The position numbers and the translations under genes were made by a program. From Pseudomonas sp. H9 (GTDB lineage Bacteria > Pseudomonadota > Gammaproteobacteria > Pseudomonadales > Pseudomonadaceae), in contig NZ_SMOK01000003.1 of assembly GCF_004353925.1 (NCBI RefSeq), forward strand, positions 1 to 64,000: a DNA stretch of 64,000 nt, given 5' to 3'. Positions 41,574-51,001 of the stretch are shown here, piece by piece (the first letter of the stretch is position 1; every line of letters begins with the position of its first letter). A model generated the notes under the pieces. It saw only the letters and a list, made by a program, of their open reading frames with translations. It ran no database searches and had not been told where the DNA came from.

Positions 41574-42485
41574 ATGATTTCCTCCAGCCCCCTTGTCGAT
41601 TGGTTATTAGAAGGCCTTGAACTGGACGCCAGCCTGTTCCATGTCGGGCGTTATTGCGGTGGTTGGCATGCCAGTACCCAAGGCCTGGCACGGGCCAGTT
41701 TTCACCTGGTGGTACAGGGCCATTGCTGGTTGCACATTGCCGGTCAGCCCCAGGCCATTGTGTTGGAAGCAGGTGACGCGGTGTTCCTGTTGCGTGACCT
41801 TGAGTACCGATTATCGGGCACTGCCGATAGTGAACTTGCCCAGCAACAACCGCGCATGAGCATGTTGCCGCTCGACAGTGAGGCCAGCGACGGCGTCGGC
41901 CTGGTCTGTGGGTTCTTCCACTTTCAGCCGGGACTGTCGTCACTGGTCATCGACAGCCTGCCCGACTGGTTGATTCTGCGTGCCGGTGACCCGGCCCTGA
42001 GTGCTGCGACTGCACTGTTCGACCTGATCCTTGCCGAATGCCAGCGTCTGCCCGCGCCCTCCTCAGCGTTGCTTGAGCGCCTCAGCCATTTGCTGTTTCT
42101 GTATGTTCTGCGTCAGCAGGTACAAGTCGACCTGCCCATGACCGGCCTGGTGTGCCTGGCACGCCATCCGCAATTCGCCACGCTGGTCGAACAGTTGATC
42201 GAACACCCCGAGCAACCCTGGCCCCTGGAAACCATGGCCGCCTGCACCGGGCTGTCGCGTTCGGCCTTCTTCAAGCGTTTCAGCGAACTGGCCGGGCAAT
42301 CACCCGGGCAAGTGTTACTGGCCTTGCGCATGCGCCACGCCTGCCAGTTGCTCAAAGCCCATAACACAGTCGAACAAGTGGGCGCCGCCGTCGGCTACCA
42401 GTCCGTGGCAGCCTTTACCCGTGCCTTCAGCAAGGCCATGGGTGTGCAGCCCGGCGCCTATCGACGGCAACATGAAGGGCGTTGA
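41574..42485 (+). CDS. AraC-family regulator (cupin sensor)
   Basis: The 303-residue protein has an N-terminal cupin of the AraC-binding type (FHLVVQGHCWLHIAGQPQA, EAGDAVFLLRDLEYRL) and two C-terminal helix-turn-helix units (MAACTGLSRSAFFKRFSELA, then VGAAVGYQSVAAFTRAFSKA). It is divergent from the AhpD-led operon across 105 bases, so it is the likely regulator of that operon. Confidence 0.9.
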   Translation: MISSSPLVDWLLEGLELDASLFHVGRYCGGWHASTQGLARASFHLVVQGHCWLHIAGQPQAIVLEAGDAVFLLRDLEYRLSGTADSELAQQQPRMSMLPLDSEASDGVGLVCGFFHFQPGLSSLVIDSLPDWLILRAGDPALSAATALFDLILAECQRLPAPSSALLERLSHLLFLYVLRQQVQVDLPMTGLVCLARHPQFATLVEQLIEHPEQPWPLETMAACTGLSRSAFFKRFSELAGQSPGQVLLALRMRHACQLLKAHNTVEQVGAAVGYQSVAAFTRAFSKAMGVQPGAYRRQHEGR

Positions 42486-42624
42486 GGCAAACAACGTTCG
42501 GTAATCGAACACAAGCGTGATTCGCCCCTCAAGTCCAACTGAGCAAGCTCCGATAGCAGTCCACCCGCTGCCGATTCTTCGGTGGAGCGTGGTGCTTATA
42601 ACAATTAAAAGGAGTCTTGCCCGC

Positions 42625-44250
42625 ATGTTCGCCGACCTGAAGATTCGCACCGGGATGTTCTGGGTGTTGATGCTGTTCAGCCTGACCCTGCTGTTCTCCA
42701 CTGTCAGCGCCTGGCGCGCAGCGGTGGGCAGCAATCAGCAGATCACTGAGTTGGATTTCACCGCGCGCCAATCGGATCGTTTGAACAACGCCTTGCTGAT
42801 GTCTATCCGTGCCAGTGCCAATGTCTCCTCAGGTTTCGTCGAGCAGAGTGGTGGCTTTCAGGACAGCTCGAACAAACGCATGGCACTGTCAGCGCAATTG
42901 ATCGACAACAGTCGCGTGCTGTTCGATGAGTTGGTTAACAACAGCCAGGAACCGGCCCTCAAAGCATTGTCTGCGCAGCTGCAGAACACCTTCACCACCT
43001 ACGCCAATGCCGTGACCGCGCAACGCGAAGCCACCCGGCAGAATGACCTGCAGCGCTATTTCGTTGCCAACACCGATGCCGGCAATGCTATGGCCAAGAT
43101 GCAGACCCTGCGTCAGCAATTAGTGGCTGCGTTGAACGAGCGCAGTGAGCAGATCATGCGCGAATCCGGGCAACGCTTGAACTCGGCCACCACCCTGAGC
43201 TTGGCGCTGGGCCTGTTTACCCTAGTGTTGGCGGTGCTGTGCTGGGGCTTTATCGTTCGTCGCGTCCTGCGCCCGTTGCTCGAAGCCAGCCAGCACTTCA
43301 AGCGGTTTGGCCAGGACGACTTGAGCGTCACCGTGCAGGTGCACAGCCGCGACGAAATCGGCCAGCTGTTTGCCGATCTCGCCCACATGCAGAAAAGTCA
43401 GCGCGCTACCCTGGCCCAGTTCACCGCCTATGCCACGCAAGTGGCGCAAGCCGCCGAGGTACTGCACGGCGTCACCGAACACAGCGCCAACAGCCTGCGC
43501 CAGCAAGACCAGGAGCTGGAGCAGGCCGCCACCGCCGTAACGGAAATGACCACCGCTGTAGAAGAAGTCGCACGCAACGCCGTGAGCACTTCGCAAGCGG
43601 CCCATGACTCCAACCAATTGGCAGAGCAAAGCCGCCAACAGGTCAGCGATAACCTCGATGGCACTCAGGCAATGGCCAGCGAAGTGCAAACCAGCAGTGA
43701 GCGTTTGCAACAACTGGCCGGGCAGATTCGCGACATCGGCCAGGTGCTGGATGTGATCCGTTCGGTGTCGGAGCAAACCAACCTGCTCGCGCTCAATGCC
43801 GCCATTGAGGCGGCCCGTGCTGGTGAGGCCGGTCGTGGTTTTGCCGTGGTTGCCGATGAAGTGCGCACCCTCGCCTACCGCACCCAGCAATCGACTCAGG
43901 AGATCGAGCAGATGATCGCCGGCGTGCAGCAAGGTACTGAGGCCGCAGTCGCCTCGATGCAGGCCAGCACTCAACGCGCGCAGTCGACCCTGGGCATCAC
44001 CCAGGCCACCGGCCAGGTACTTGAAGGGATCTACGCGGCGATCAGTCAGATCAACGAACGTAACCTGGTGATCGCCAGTGCGGCCGAAGAGCAGGCTCAG
44101 GTGGCCCGCGAGGTTGACCGCAATCTGCTGAACATCCGCGAGCTGTCGACACGCTCGGCAGAAGGCGCGCAGCAAACGCGCTCGGCCAGTCAGGGGTTGT
44201 CGGCATTGGCGGAGGAACTGACTGCGTTAGTTGGGCGGTTCAAGGTGTAA
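42625..44250 (+). CDS. Methyl-accepting chemotaxis protein
   Basis: The 541-residue protein has TM1 near residues 9-30 and a four-helix periplasmic ligand domain up to about 190. TM2 follows at about 195-215 ([15 protein letters not shown]), then HAMP and the signalling coiled coil with the tip [18 protein letters not shown]. No C-terminal CheR-tethering pentapeptide is present. GGAG lies ten bases ahead of the chosen ATG. It ends at a REP pair. Confidence 0.93.
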   Translation: MFADLKIRTGMFWVLMLFSLTLLFSTVSAWRAAVGSNQQITELDFTARQSDRLNNALLMSIRASANVSSGFVEQSGGFQDSSNKRMALSAQLIDNSRVLFDELVNNSQEPALKALSAQLQNTFTTYANAVTAQREATRQNDLQRYFVANTDAGNAMAKMQTLRQQLVAALNERSEQIMRESGQRLNSATTLSLALGLFTLVLAVLCWGFIVRRVLRPLLEASQHFKRFGQDDLSVTVQVHSRDEIGQLFADLAHMQKSQRATLAQFTAYATQVAQAAEVLHGVTEHSANSLRQQDQELEQAATAVTEMTTAVEEVARNAVSTSQAAHDSNQLAEQSRQQVSDNLDGTQAMASEVQTSSERLQQLAGQIRDIGQVLDVIRSVSEQTNLLALNAAIEAARAGEAGRGFAVVADEVRTLAYRTQQSTQEIEQMIAGVQQGTEAAVASMQASTQRAQSTLGITQATGQVLEGIYAAISQINERNLVIASAAEEQAQVAREVDRNLLNIRELSTRSAEGAQQTRSASQGLSALAEELTALVGRFKV

Positions 44251-44252
44251 AG

Positions 44253-44314
44253 CGTCGCGGGGCAAGCCCGCTCCCACAGGTTCACTGCGGTGGGAGCGGG
44301 CTTGCCCCGCGATC
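44253..44314. repeat. REP pair (tail-to-tail)
   Basis: TCGCGGGGCAAGCCCGCTCC comes first and its complement GGAGCGGGCTTGCCCCGCGA follows after a short spacer, the opposite order to the other pairs. It starts three bases after the chemoreceptor stop. Confidence 0.9.
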
Positions 44315-44321
44315 AATCTAC

Positions 44322-44675
44322 CTACACATCCACCAGAATATTGAACCCACCAAAAATCAACCGTTGCCCATCAAACGGCATGGGGTTCTGGTCGGGCTGT
44401 AACCGCGGATCTTCCATCATCTTTTTCATCCCGGCATCCCGCACCTCGCGCGAAGGCCAAAGGATCCAGGAAAACACCACCGTTTCGTCCGGCTTGCATT
44501 TCACCGCCATGGGAAACGAGGTCACTTTGCCGTCCGGCACATCATCGCCCCAGCACTCAATGACCCGCTGGGCACCACACTCCTTGAACACCACCGCGGC
44601 CTCCTCGGCATGCTGCTTGAACTTCTCACGGTTGGCGGTAGGTACGGCAAGCACAAAACCATCGACATAAGACAT
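44322..44675 (-). CDS. DUF1428 family protein
   Basis: The 117-residue protein matches DUF1428: YVDGFVLAVPTANREKFKQH, ECWGDDVPDGKVTSFPMAVK and the end GGFNILVDV. It is a ferredoxin-like fold cytosolic protein of unknown reaction. A GGAG-type site precedes the ATG. Confidence 0.9.
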   Translation of the reverse strand: MSYVDGFVLAVPTANREKFKQHAEEAAVVFKECGAQRVIECWGDDVPDGKVTSFPMAVKCKPDETVVFSWILWPSREVRDAGMKKMMEDPRLQPDQNPMPFDGQRLIFGGFNILVDV

Positions 44676-44890
44676 GACGTTGACTCCTGCACAGTGATTG
44701 AAGCGATCAGGTCGATCTGTGCATTAGTCGATTTCAGCAGTGTGGGATTCGACACAGCACAACAGCGTCCGACAAACGGTCGGCCACGGCAGCATGCACT
44801 CCGCCCAAGCCCGCTCTTCCCGAGTCGGTGCTACGCTTGGATGCGGGGTAAACCACAGATTGGGCGTTCCCTGCAAAAAGAGGGCGCAAG

Positions 44891-46447
44891 ATGCGAAACA
44901 GGCCTTTGCCCATTAACTTGCGCGGGTTGATCTTCTTCGTCGTTCTACTGTCTGTGCTGGCTACCCTTGCCAACGGTTTGATCGTTGCGTATCGCGTTCA
45001 GCGAGACGCGTTGATCCACTCGGCATTGGAAGCCAATGGCGCTTATGCGGCCAAGGTGGCTTCCAGCATCAATGACTTTCTGACGGCAGCGCAAAGCCGC
45101 TTGAAGTACAGCGCAGATGTATTGGCCGCGCGCTGGAACGATCCCTCAACCCTGCGCGCCGAGGCCATGCGTTTGCAAGGTCAGGACGCCGACTTCAATT
45201 CCATCGTAATTGTCGATGCCCAAGGAACGCTGCTTCAGGCATACCCGGACACCCTGCAAATCGTCGGAGCCACGGTACGTCCCGATGACATCAAACTCAT
45301 CCTTGCTCAACGTCGCCCGTTAATCAGCGCTGCCTACCCGTCGGTCGCCGGCAATCTGGTGGTGGCAATTTCTCAACCGATTTTCAATGCATCCGGACAG
45401 TTCCTGGGGGCGATTGGTGGTTCGGTGTACTTGCTCAAGCGAAGCGCGCTCAACAGCGTCATCAGCAACCACTTTCATCAAGAGGGCACGCTGGCGTTGG
45501 TGACCGACAGCAACCGACTCCTGCTGTATCACCCAGACCAGAACCGAATTGGCGCCGTGCTGGAGCACAATCAAGCCGTAGACGCAGCATTGAGTGGCCA
45601 GAGTGATTCAATGCAGTTGCGCAGCCCCGCGAACGATTTGATGTTGGCTGGCTACGCCCCGGTTCGGGCAACCCGTTGGGCCGTGGTGGTGCAGTCGCCC
45701 GCTGATCGCGCGCTTTCCACACTGCGCCAACTGCTCAAAGAAGTGCTCCAGGGCATGATTCCGGCAGGCATTATCGGTCTCGGTTTGATATTCGCAGCCA
45801 CAGCACAGATCGCACGCCCCTTGCGTCAGCTGTCGTCGATTGCACACCAACTGGCAGGCGCGGAAACCGCTACACAGCTCCAGCGGGTTCATGCCTGGTA
45901 CCGTGAGGCGTCAGCCATTCGCCAGGCAATGTTGACCGGCGTGCGCTTATTGCAGCAAAAACTAGGGCAATTGACTCAAGAGGCCCACAGCGACCCACTC
46001 ACCAGCCTGGCCAATCGCCGGGCGATGACCGACCTCCTGGATTTGCTCGATCAAGCCGAGTCGCCATTTTCAGTGCTTGCGCTGGATATCGATCACTTCA
46101 AACAGATTAATGACGCCTTCGGGCATGACGTCGGCGACGCCGCCCTCATCTACATCGCAAACATACTCAAGCGCAACTCCAGAACCGGTGATCTGGCGTG
46201 CCGTAGTGGCGGTGAAGAATTTGCCCTGGTGTTGCCGGATACCACGCTGAAGGTGGCAATCACCATAGCCGAACGGATTCGAGAGAACGTGGCCAGCAGC
46301 GAGATTCCAGGTATAGGAACGCTTACGCTCTCCGTCGGTGTGGCCTGTCGTGATGTCGACGCCGCGACACCTGAAGCCGTGCTGAAGCTGGCCGACGAGC
46401 GCCTCTATCAAGCCAAGGCTGAAGGCCGAAATCGGGTGGTTGCTTGA
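44891..46447 (+). CDS. Membrane-bound diguanylate cyclase (Cache sensor, GGDEF domain)
   Basis: The 518-residue protein has TM1 (about 11-31), a periplasmic double-Cache sensor, TM2 (about 287-307), a HAMP-like linker and a GGDEF domain from about 365. The active site is GGEEF, and the inhibitory site RTGD lies five residues before it, so product feedback is expected. It makes c-di-GMP in response to an outside small molecule. Confidence 0.93.
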   Translation: MRNRPLPINLRGLIFFVVLLSVLATLANGLIVAYRVQRDALIHSALEANGAYAAKVASSINDFLTAAQSRLKYSADVLAARWNDPSTLRAEAMRLQGQDADFNSIVIVDAQGTLLQAYPDTLQIVGATVRPDDIKLILAQRRPLISAAYPSVAGNLVVAISQPIFNASGQFLGAIGGSVYLLKRSALNSVISNHFHQEGTLALVTDSNRLLLYHPDQNRIGAVLEHNQAVDAALSGQSDSMQLRSPANDLMLAGYAPVRATRWAVVVQSPADRALSTLRQLLKEVLQGMIPAGIIGLGLIFAATAQIARPLRQLSSIAHQLAGAETATQLQRVHAWYREASAIRQAMLTGVRLLQQKLGQLTQEAHSDPLTSLANRRAMTDLLDLLDQAESPFSVLALDIDHFKQINDAFGHDVGDAALIYIANILKRNSRTGDLACRSGGEEFALVLPDTTLKVAITIAERIRENVASSEIPGIGTLTLSVGVACRDVDAATPEAVLKLADERLYQAKAEGRNRVVA

Positions 46448-46556
46448 ACGATCAGGCACAGCCGCTGCCCTGGTGAAACACTGGATCGCAATCGGTGTCA
46501 GGCAGCAAGTCGAGTGATACCGAGAAAAGCGCGGTCAGTATCCTGGCTCCATGATA

Positions 46557-46585
46557 TTGAAACGATATCATTGTAATAGTATGTT
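46557..46585 (+). promoter_or_regulatory. Candidate sigma-70 promoter of the small membrane protein gene
   Basis: TTGAAA (46557-46562) and TATGTT (46580-46585) are 17 bases apart; matches are five of six and four of six. Transcription would start about 37 bases ahead of the ATG at 46629. Confidence 0.4.
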
Positions 46586-46628
46586 TCTAAAACCTTTCTG
46601 ATTGCCCCACCCCCACAAGGAAGACTGC

Positions 46629-46847
46629 ATGTCGCTCAAAGGAACGCTGATTTCGGGCTACCTCGTCATAGGCTTGATTTACACCTTGTATTCCTGGTTG
46701 TTCAGCGCCTACTCCCACGCCAGTTTCGCCTACAACCTTGGTCGAGGCCTGATCTGGCCGGCCGCCATGTTTCCTGCATTTGGCGCGTTTCTCGGCGTCA
46801 TTGTCTTACTCGTGGTCATCGGCGCGATTCATTTGAATCGCCGTTAA
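46629..46847 (+). CDS. Small two-helix membrane protein
   Basis: The 72-residue protein has two probable membrane helices (about 8-26 and 45-68) and a basic end (HLNRR). AAGGAAG precedes the ATG. No family recognised. A lipoprotein gene follows 38 bases later. Confidence 0.65.
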   Translation: MSLKGTLISGYLVIGLIYTLYSWLFSAYSHASFAYNLGRGLIWPAAMFPAFGAFLGVIVLLVVIGAIHLNRR

Positions 46848-46885
46848 GCCACCTGCACCCGCACACTGATCAAGGACAAAAGCTC

Positions 46886-47359
46886 ATGAGTATGAAAAAG
46901 CTGACACTGGCTGCGTTGTTCGCTGCGGCACTGGCAGGCTGTGGCGGTAGCAAAGACAAGGCTGAGGAGCTGATTGAAGTCAGCGACCTGGGCAAGCATT
47001 ACGGCACCATCGTGGAAATCGCATCGGCCGGTTACGCTCGCCAGTACCCGATGCTGGATCGCGAGCAGATTCGCAATGTCATTCGCGACAAGGTCGATCA
47101 AGACGATTTGAAAAACCAGATGGCCGAGATCTACGCCGATCACTTCGACGACGATGAACTCGACCTAATGATCCAGGCCAACAAGCACCCCGAACAAACC
47201 ATGGCCATCATTCTCGGTTCAAAAGAAGGTCGCGCCCTGGCTGAGAAAGTGATGGAAGTGCAGACCACTGTTGCCCAAGACATGCAAGAGGCGATGGCGG
47301 ACAGTGAAGCCGACATTATCGACGCCCTGGATGACCTGAAGGACGAACTCAAAGGTTAA
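46886..47359 (+). CDS. Putative lipoprotein
   Basis: The 157-residue protein has a signal peptide with lipobox LAGC (Cys19) followed by GGSKDKAEE. The mature part is highly acidic and helical (DDDELDLMIQANKHPEQTMA, EADIIDALDDLKDELKG). The HFDDDELDLMI region resembles DUF2059-like domains, but I am unsure. A truncated REP starts right after the stop. Confidence 0.7.
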   Translation: MSMKKLTLAALFAAALAGCGGSKDKAEELIEVSDLGKHYGTIVEIASAGYARQYPMLDREQIRNVIRDKVDQDDLKNQMAEIYADHFDDDELDLMIQANKHPEQTMAIILGSKEGRALAEKVMEVQTTVAQDMQEAMADSEADIIDALDDLKDELKG

Positions 47360-47362
47360 TCA

Positions 47363-47424
47363 CCTTGCCCCGCGATGCGATGTGATCGGCAAATCGCTAT
47401 CGCGGGGCAAGCCCGCTCCTACCA
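47363..47424. repeat. REP pair, left member truncated
   Basis: The left REP begins only at CCTTGCCCCGCGATG; the right member ATCGCGGGGCAAGCCCGCTC is complete and overlaps the 3' end of the NUDIX gene. Confidence 0.85.
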
Positions 47425-47840
47425 TAGTTTCGGGTTTTGAGCGTTGCACGCAAGAATGCCAGTGCCCGAGAAAACACCGGGTGACAATCAGCATCCGGCA
47501 ACGGGTCGAGCGCAGCCCAGAAAAATTCGAACGTGTGACCATGATCATCGAGCGTTTGATGCACCCAGTGTTCAGGCAACGGCTCGCTCACCTGACACAG
47601 GTGAAATGACCAGACCTGACCGAGATAGCCCGCGTCCCAGCACCCCAGGTCATCGACAACAGTGGCGGTTGCAATGCCAGACTCTTCCTTCAGTTCTCGC
47701 AGCGCCGCTTGCGCGGGTGTTTCGCCGTGCTCTATCGAGCCCTTGACCAATTGCACCCCGGCAAGTGGATGACGAAACAAGAGAATAGTGGGAGCTCGTG
47801 CAGGTGAGAGCACAACGGCACAAGCCTTGTTTGGGTGCAT
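47397..47840 (-). CDS. NUDIX hydrolase
   Basis: The 147-residue protein has a complete Nudix box, GSIEHGETPAQAALRELKEE followed by SGI, which binds the metal that hydrolyses a nucleoside-diphosphate-linked substrate. The substrate is unknown. The last nine residues, YGRSGLAPR, and the TAG come from a REP, so the natural C-terminus was probably at about residue 138. Confidence 0.88.
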   Translation of the reverse strand: MHPNKACAVVLSPARAPTILLFRHPLAGVQLVKGSIEHGETPAQAALRELKEESGIATATVVDDLGCWDAGYLGQVWSFHLCQVSEPLPEHWVHQTLDDHGHTFEFFWAALDPLPDADCHPVFSRALAFLRATLKTRNYGRSGLAPR

Positions 47841-47930
47841 GGCGATGTCCTTATCGGTAGTGAAGGCTTAACATCATACGCTGCCGAACGGGCCGGTACC
47901 TTCTGCTCCCACTGACCACGGACCTCCAGG
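47841..47930. other. Short region upstream of the NUDIX gene
   Basis: About 90 bases contain the NUDIX promoter and possibly decayed 5' sequence of the deaminase remnant. No gene is visible. Confidence 0.3.
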
Positions 47931-48194
47931 ATGGAGCTAGCCGCGAGGCTCGATGAGCTGACCGCTTACGTCACCTTGGAGGCCTGATCATTTGCAGGCC
48001 GCACGCCATCATGTGCCTTGGCCCTGGTGAGCGCGGGTATAATGCTCGATCGCGATCCACACAACGCCGGAGCAGGCATCGAGATCCTGCGCCAGGCCGG
48101 GATTGAAGTCACCGTCGGCCTGCTCGAAGCACAGGCCCGCCAGGACCTTCACCCCCACCTGAGGGAGCGGGCTTGCCCCGCGACAGGTTACTAG
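47931..48194 (+). pseudogene. Remnant of a RibD-like deaminase domain
   Basis: One frame reads TAYVTLEA, a TGA stop (47985-47987), SFAGRTPSCALALVSAGI, then MLDRDPHNAGAGIEILRQAG and IEVTVGLLEAQARQDL. Intact RibD proteins have TAYVTLEPCxHxGRTPPCxxALxxAGI, a short RVVVA-type strand, then M.D.(D/N)P. Aligned this way, the stop replaces the first zinc-binding cysteine and about six codons (the RVVVA strand) are missing. The N-terminal zinc/catalytic HAE segment and the reductase domain are absent. The frame then runs into a single REP. This is a dead gene fragment. Confidence 0.75.
48163..48188 (+). repeat. Single REP
   Basis: GGGAGCGGGCTTGCCCCGCGACAG stands alone, directly after the deaminase remnant. 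Confidence 0.8.
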
Positions 48195-48473
48195 GCAAAA
48201 AAGGGCAGACGGGTTAACCCGGCCACCCTACCCGCAGCGTATTACTACGCGCTGTTGTTCTGCTTCGCCTTCAGGCGGGCCAGAACATCACTACCGGTAT
48301 TGGGCTTTGCAGCCGCCGTAAAACAGTTGTTCTCAGGGCAACTGACACACCGAGGCAGTTGGATTTGCTGTCGCTTCGCGTCAGATCGCAGGGCAAGCCA
48401 GCTCCCACCGGGGCTGGCTGCTTGGACAAGGGTCGCTGCGGGCAAAGCCCTACAAGACGGTACCTCCCACAAT
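48195..48473. other. Region downstream of the TonB receptor, possible small gene remnant
   Basis: It contains a palindrome GGGTTAACCC (48217-48226) and a degenerate REP-like stretch (GCAGGGCAAGCCAGCTCCCAC near 48389-48409). On the minus strand about 40 codons ending at 48245 read QLPRCVSCPENNCFTAAAKP then DVLARLKAKQNNSA. This could be the end of a small cysteine-bearing protein whose start was replaced by the REP-like element. No start codon with a ribosome-binding site is visible, so I do not call a gene. Confidence 0.3.
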
Positions 48474-50912
48474 TCAGAATCGCGCGCGCAGCGCCAAATT
48501 GAAATTGCGCGGTTCGCCGTAGAAGTTCCAATAGTTGGGGTTACCCAACGTCTGGTAGTACTTCTTGTTGAACACGTTATCCAGGTTGTACTGGAGGTCG
48601 AGGTGCTTGTTGATCTCGTAGATCGCGTGCAGATTGGTCAGGTGGTAAGCATCCTGGCTGATTTTGTAGTCCTCGCCGACCTCAGTCTGGGTCATCTTGC
48701 TCTGGGCATAGAAACTGCCCCCCACGCGTAGGTTATTGAGTGCGCCCGGCAGGCGGTAATCGGTGGCAACCTTGAACAGGTGACGCGGTGATGCGCCGTT
48801 GAAGTCATCGCCCTTCTGCTGGCCACCAATGTACTTGGACTGCGTGTAGGTGTAGCCCGCCGACAGGTTCCAGTCCGGCAGGATCTCGCCATTGAGCTCC
48901 AGCTCAATACCCTTGTTGCGGACCTTGTCGGAGGCACGGTAGCAACCGTCGGGGCAGCCATCCGAGGTAATCAGCTCTGCGCGCCCGGTCTGATCGGCCT
49001 GGAAGATGGCCATCGACGTCTGCAAGCGCTTGTCGAAGAACTCGCCTTTAAGGCCGATTTCATAGTTGCTGCCGGTCATCGGCTTGAGAATACCGGTGTC
49101 GGGGTTGCGCACGTCCTGCGGTTTGAAGATCTCGGTGTAGCTGACGTACGCCGACCAGTGTTCATCCAGATCCTGCACCAGCCCGGCATATGGGGTTATC
49201 TCGCCACTCTTGGAGTAATGAAAGCGATCAGCCGGTGTACGAATGCCGTTGGTGTCGTCCAGCGTGTCGTAATTGACCCAACTCACACGGCTGCCGAGGA
49301 TGAAGCGGGTGCTGTCGGTCAGGCTGAAACGGCTGGCCACATACACGCCCTTCTGCTCCTGCGAGCGGTTGTACTGCCACTGGTTGACGTTCAGGCCGGT
49401 GGGCTTGGGTGGATCGAATGCATCCAGGTTGTTCATGTCGACGATGTAGCGGTAACCGGCATCCCGGCCGCCATGGTAATCGAAGTCGTCCTTGCGCCAG
49501 TTACCGCCGACAATCAAGTCATGCTGACGGCCCAACAACTGAAACGGGCCAGTCAGGTAGCCATCGATGCTGGTCTGGGTGTCGTCATAGCGGAACAGGC
49601 GTGGGTTCAGGGTGAACAGGTCCGTGCCACCACCGGGAAAGGTGTAGTTGCCAAGGAAGTCCGACTTGGCCCAGATCTGGTTGACCGCTACCACTGCTTT
49701 CCAGTCGTTGCCGAAGCTGTGCTGAATATCGGCGAATACCGTAGTGTTGCGTTTGTCGAGGTGGTTCCAGTCACCGGTCAATGAAGTGCTGCGCGACACT
49801 GGGTAGAACGCGCCGCTTTCCTGGGTTGGCAGGCCCGACCAGTCGTAGCCTGAGTTACGCTCCTTCTGATAACTGAAGCCGAAGGTAACCATGGTCGCGT
49901 CGCTCAGGTCCGCTTCGAGGATGCCGTAAAACAGTTGGTTTTCTTTCTGCGCAGTGTCCAGGTAGCTATTGGCATTGTTGTACGAAATTACCGAACGGCC
50001 ACGCAGGGTACCGGCTTCGTTCAAGGGCGATGACAGATCGACCATGGTTTTGTAGTCGTCCCAGGAACCCACCGAGGTCTCGACCAAGGCCTGTGGTTCA
50101 ACGGTGGGGCGCTTGCGAATCAGGTTGATCGAGGCCGACGGGTTGCCCGCGCCTTCCATCAACCCGGTAGCGCCACGGACAATTTCGACGCGGTCGTAGA
50201 TGTCGGTGTTGGGCTTGGAGATGGCGTCCATCGAGTAGGCGTTGCTGATGTTGGTCGGCACACCGTCGATCTGCAGGTTGTCCACCAGCTGGCCGCGCGC
50301 CTGGTACAGGGAGCGTTCGCCACCGTTCTTGACGATGGTGATACCCGTGGCGTTGTGCATCACGTCGTCGAGAGTCTTCATGTTCTGGTCGTCCATGCGC
50401 TGACGCGTGACCACCGTCACCGACTGTGGCGTTTCGCGCAGCGACATCGGCATCTTGAGCGCGGTGGTCGAGCGACCGGTGGCGTACGACCCGGTGCCTT
50501 CGGTCACTTCACCCAGGCCTTGGCCGCTGATGGTGGTGCTGCCCAGGGTCAGCGCGTTCGCCGCGTCATCAGCCTGACGGACCAACTGGAACTCACGCTC
50601 GCCAGTGCGCACGGCCTCAATACCACTGCCCGCCAGCATCTGTGCCAGTGCCTGCTCCGCGCTCGTGGCGTGCACCGCCCGGCTCTGTTTGTTGGCCGTC
50701 AGGGTGGCATCACCGCCGATCAGCAGGCCTGCCTGACTCGCCAACAGGTTCAACTGACGGGCCAGCGGGCCAGCTGGGATGTTGAAGGTCTGGCTCTGTG
50801 CTGCAGCAGGGGGGCCGTCGGTCTCGGCAATGGCAGCAGGGCTGGCAAGGGCCATGAGGACGGCCAGGGCAAGCGGATGACGGCGCGAGAAAGCGGTGTC
50901 GCAAGCAAGCAT
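48474..50912 (-). CDS. TonB-dependent siderophore receptor with signalling (STN) domain
   Basis: The 812-residue protein has a signal peptide (RRHPLALAVLMALASPAAIA). An STN domain at about 40-110 (FNIPAGPLARQLNLLASQAG) talks to FecR. A plug (LRETPQSVTVVTRQRMDDQN, DGVPTNISNAYSMDAISKPN) and a 22-strand barrel ending in NFNLALRARF with terminal Phe follow. AAGGA precedes the ATG at 50912. It resembles FpvA/FoxA/FiuA-type ferric-siderophore receptors; the ligand cannot be told. It follows the fecR-type gene by 89 bases. Confidence 0.93.
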   Translation of the reverse strand: MLACDTAFSRRHPLALAVLMALASPAAIAETDGPPAAAQSQTFNIPAGPLARQLNLLASQAGLLIGGDATLTANKQSRAVHATSAEQALAQMLAGSGIEAVRTGEREFQLVRQADDAANALTLGSTTISGQGLGEVTEGTGSYATGRSTTALKMPMSLRETPQSVTVVTRQRMDDQNMKTLDDVMHNATGITIVKNGGERSLYQARGQLVDNLQIDGVPTNISNAYSMDAISKPNTDIYDRVEIVRGATGLMEGAGNPSASINLIRKRPTVEPQALVETSVGSWDDYKTMVDLSSPLNEAGTLRGRSVISYNNANSYLDTAQKENQLFYGILEADLSDATMVTFGFSYQKERNSGYDWSGLPTQESGAFYPVSRSTSLTGDWNHLDKRNTTVFADIQHSFGNDWKAVVAVNQIWAKSDFLGNYTFPGGGTDLFTLNPRLFRYDDTQTSIDGYLTGPFQLLGRQHDLIVGGNWRKDDFDYHGGRDAGYRYIVDMNNLDAFDPPKPTGLNVNQWQYNRSQEQKGVYVASRFSLTDSTRFILGSRVSWVNYDTLDDTNGIRTPADRFHYSKSGEITPYAGLVQDLDEHWSAYVSYTEIFKPQDVRNPDTGILKPMTGSNYEIGLKGEFFDKRLQTSMAIFQADQTGRAELITSDGCPDGCYRASDKVRNKGIELELNGEILPDWNLSAGYTYTQSKYIGGQQKGDDFNGASPRHLFKVATDYRLPGALNNLRVGGSFYAQSKMTQTEVGEDYKISQDAYHLTNLHAIYEINKHLDLQYNLDNVFNKKYYQTLGNPNYWNFYGEPRNFNLALRARF

Positions 50913-51001
50913 GAGTGAATCCTTACCGGGGTCGGATGAAGTAGCGTCATCCCACCAAGCGAGCGAGCGTCGCAAAACCAGAAAAAGAAATTCAGTTTTT
51001 T

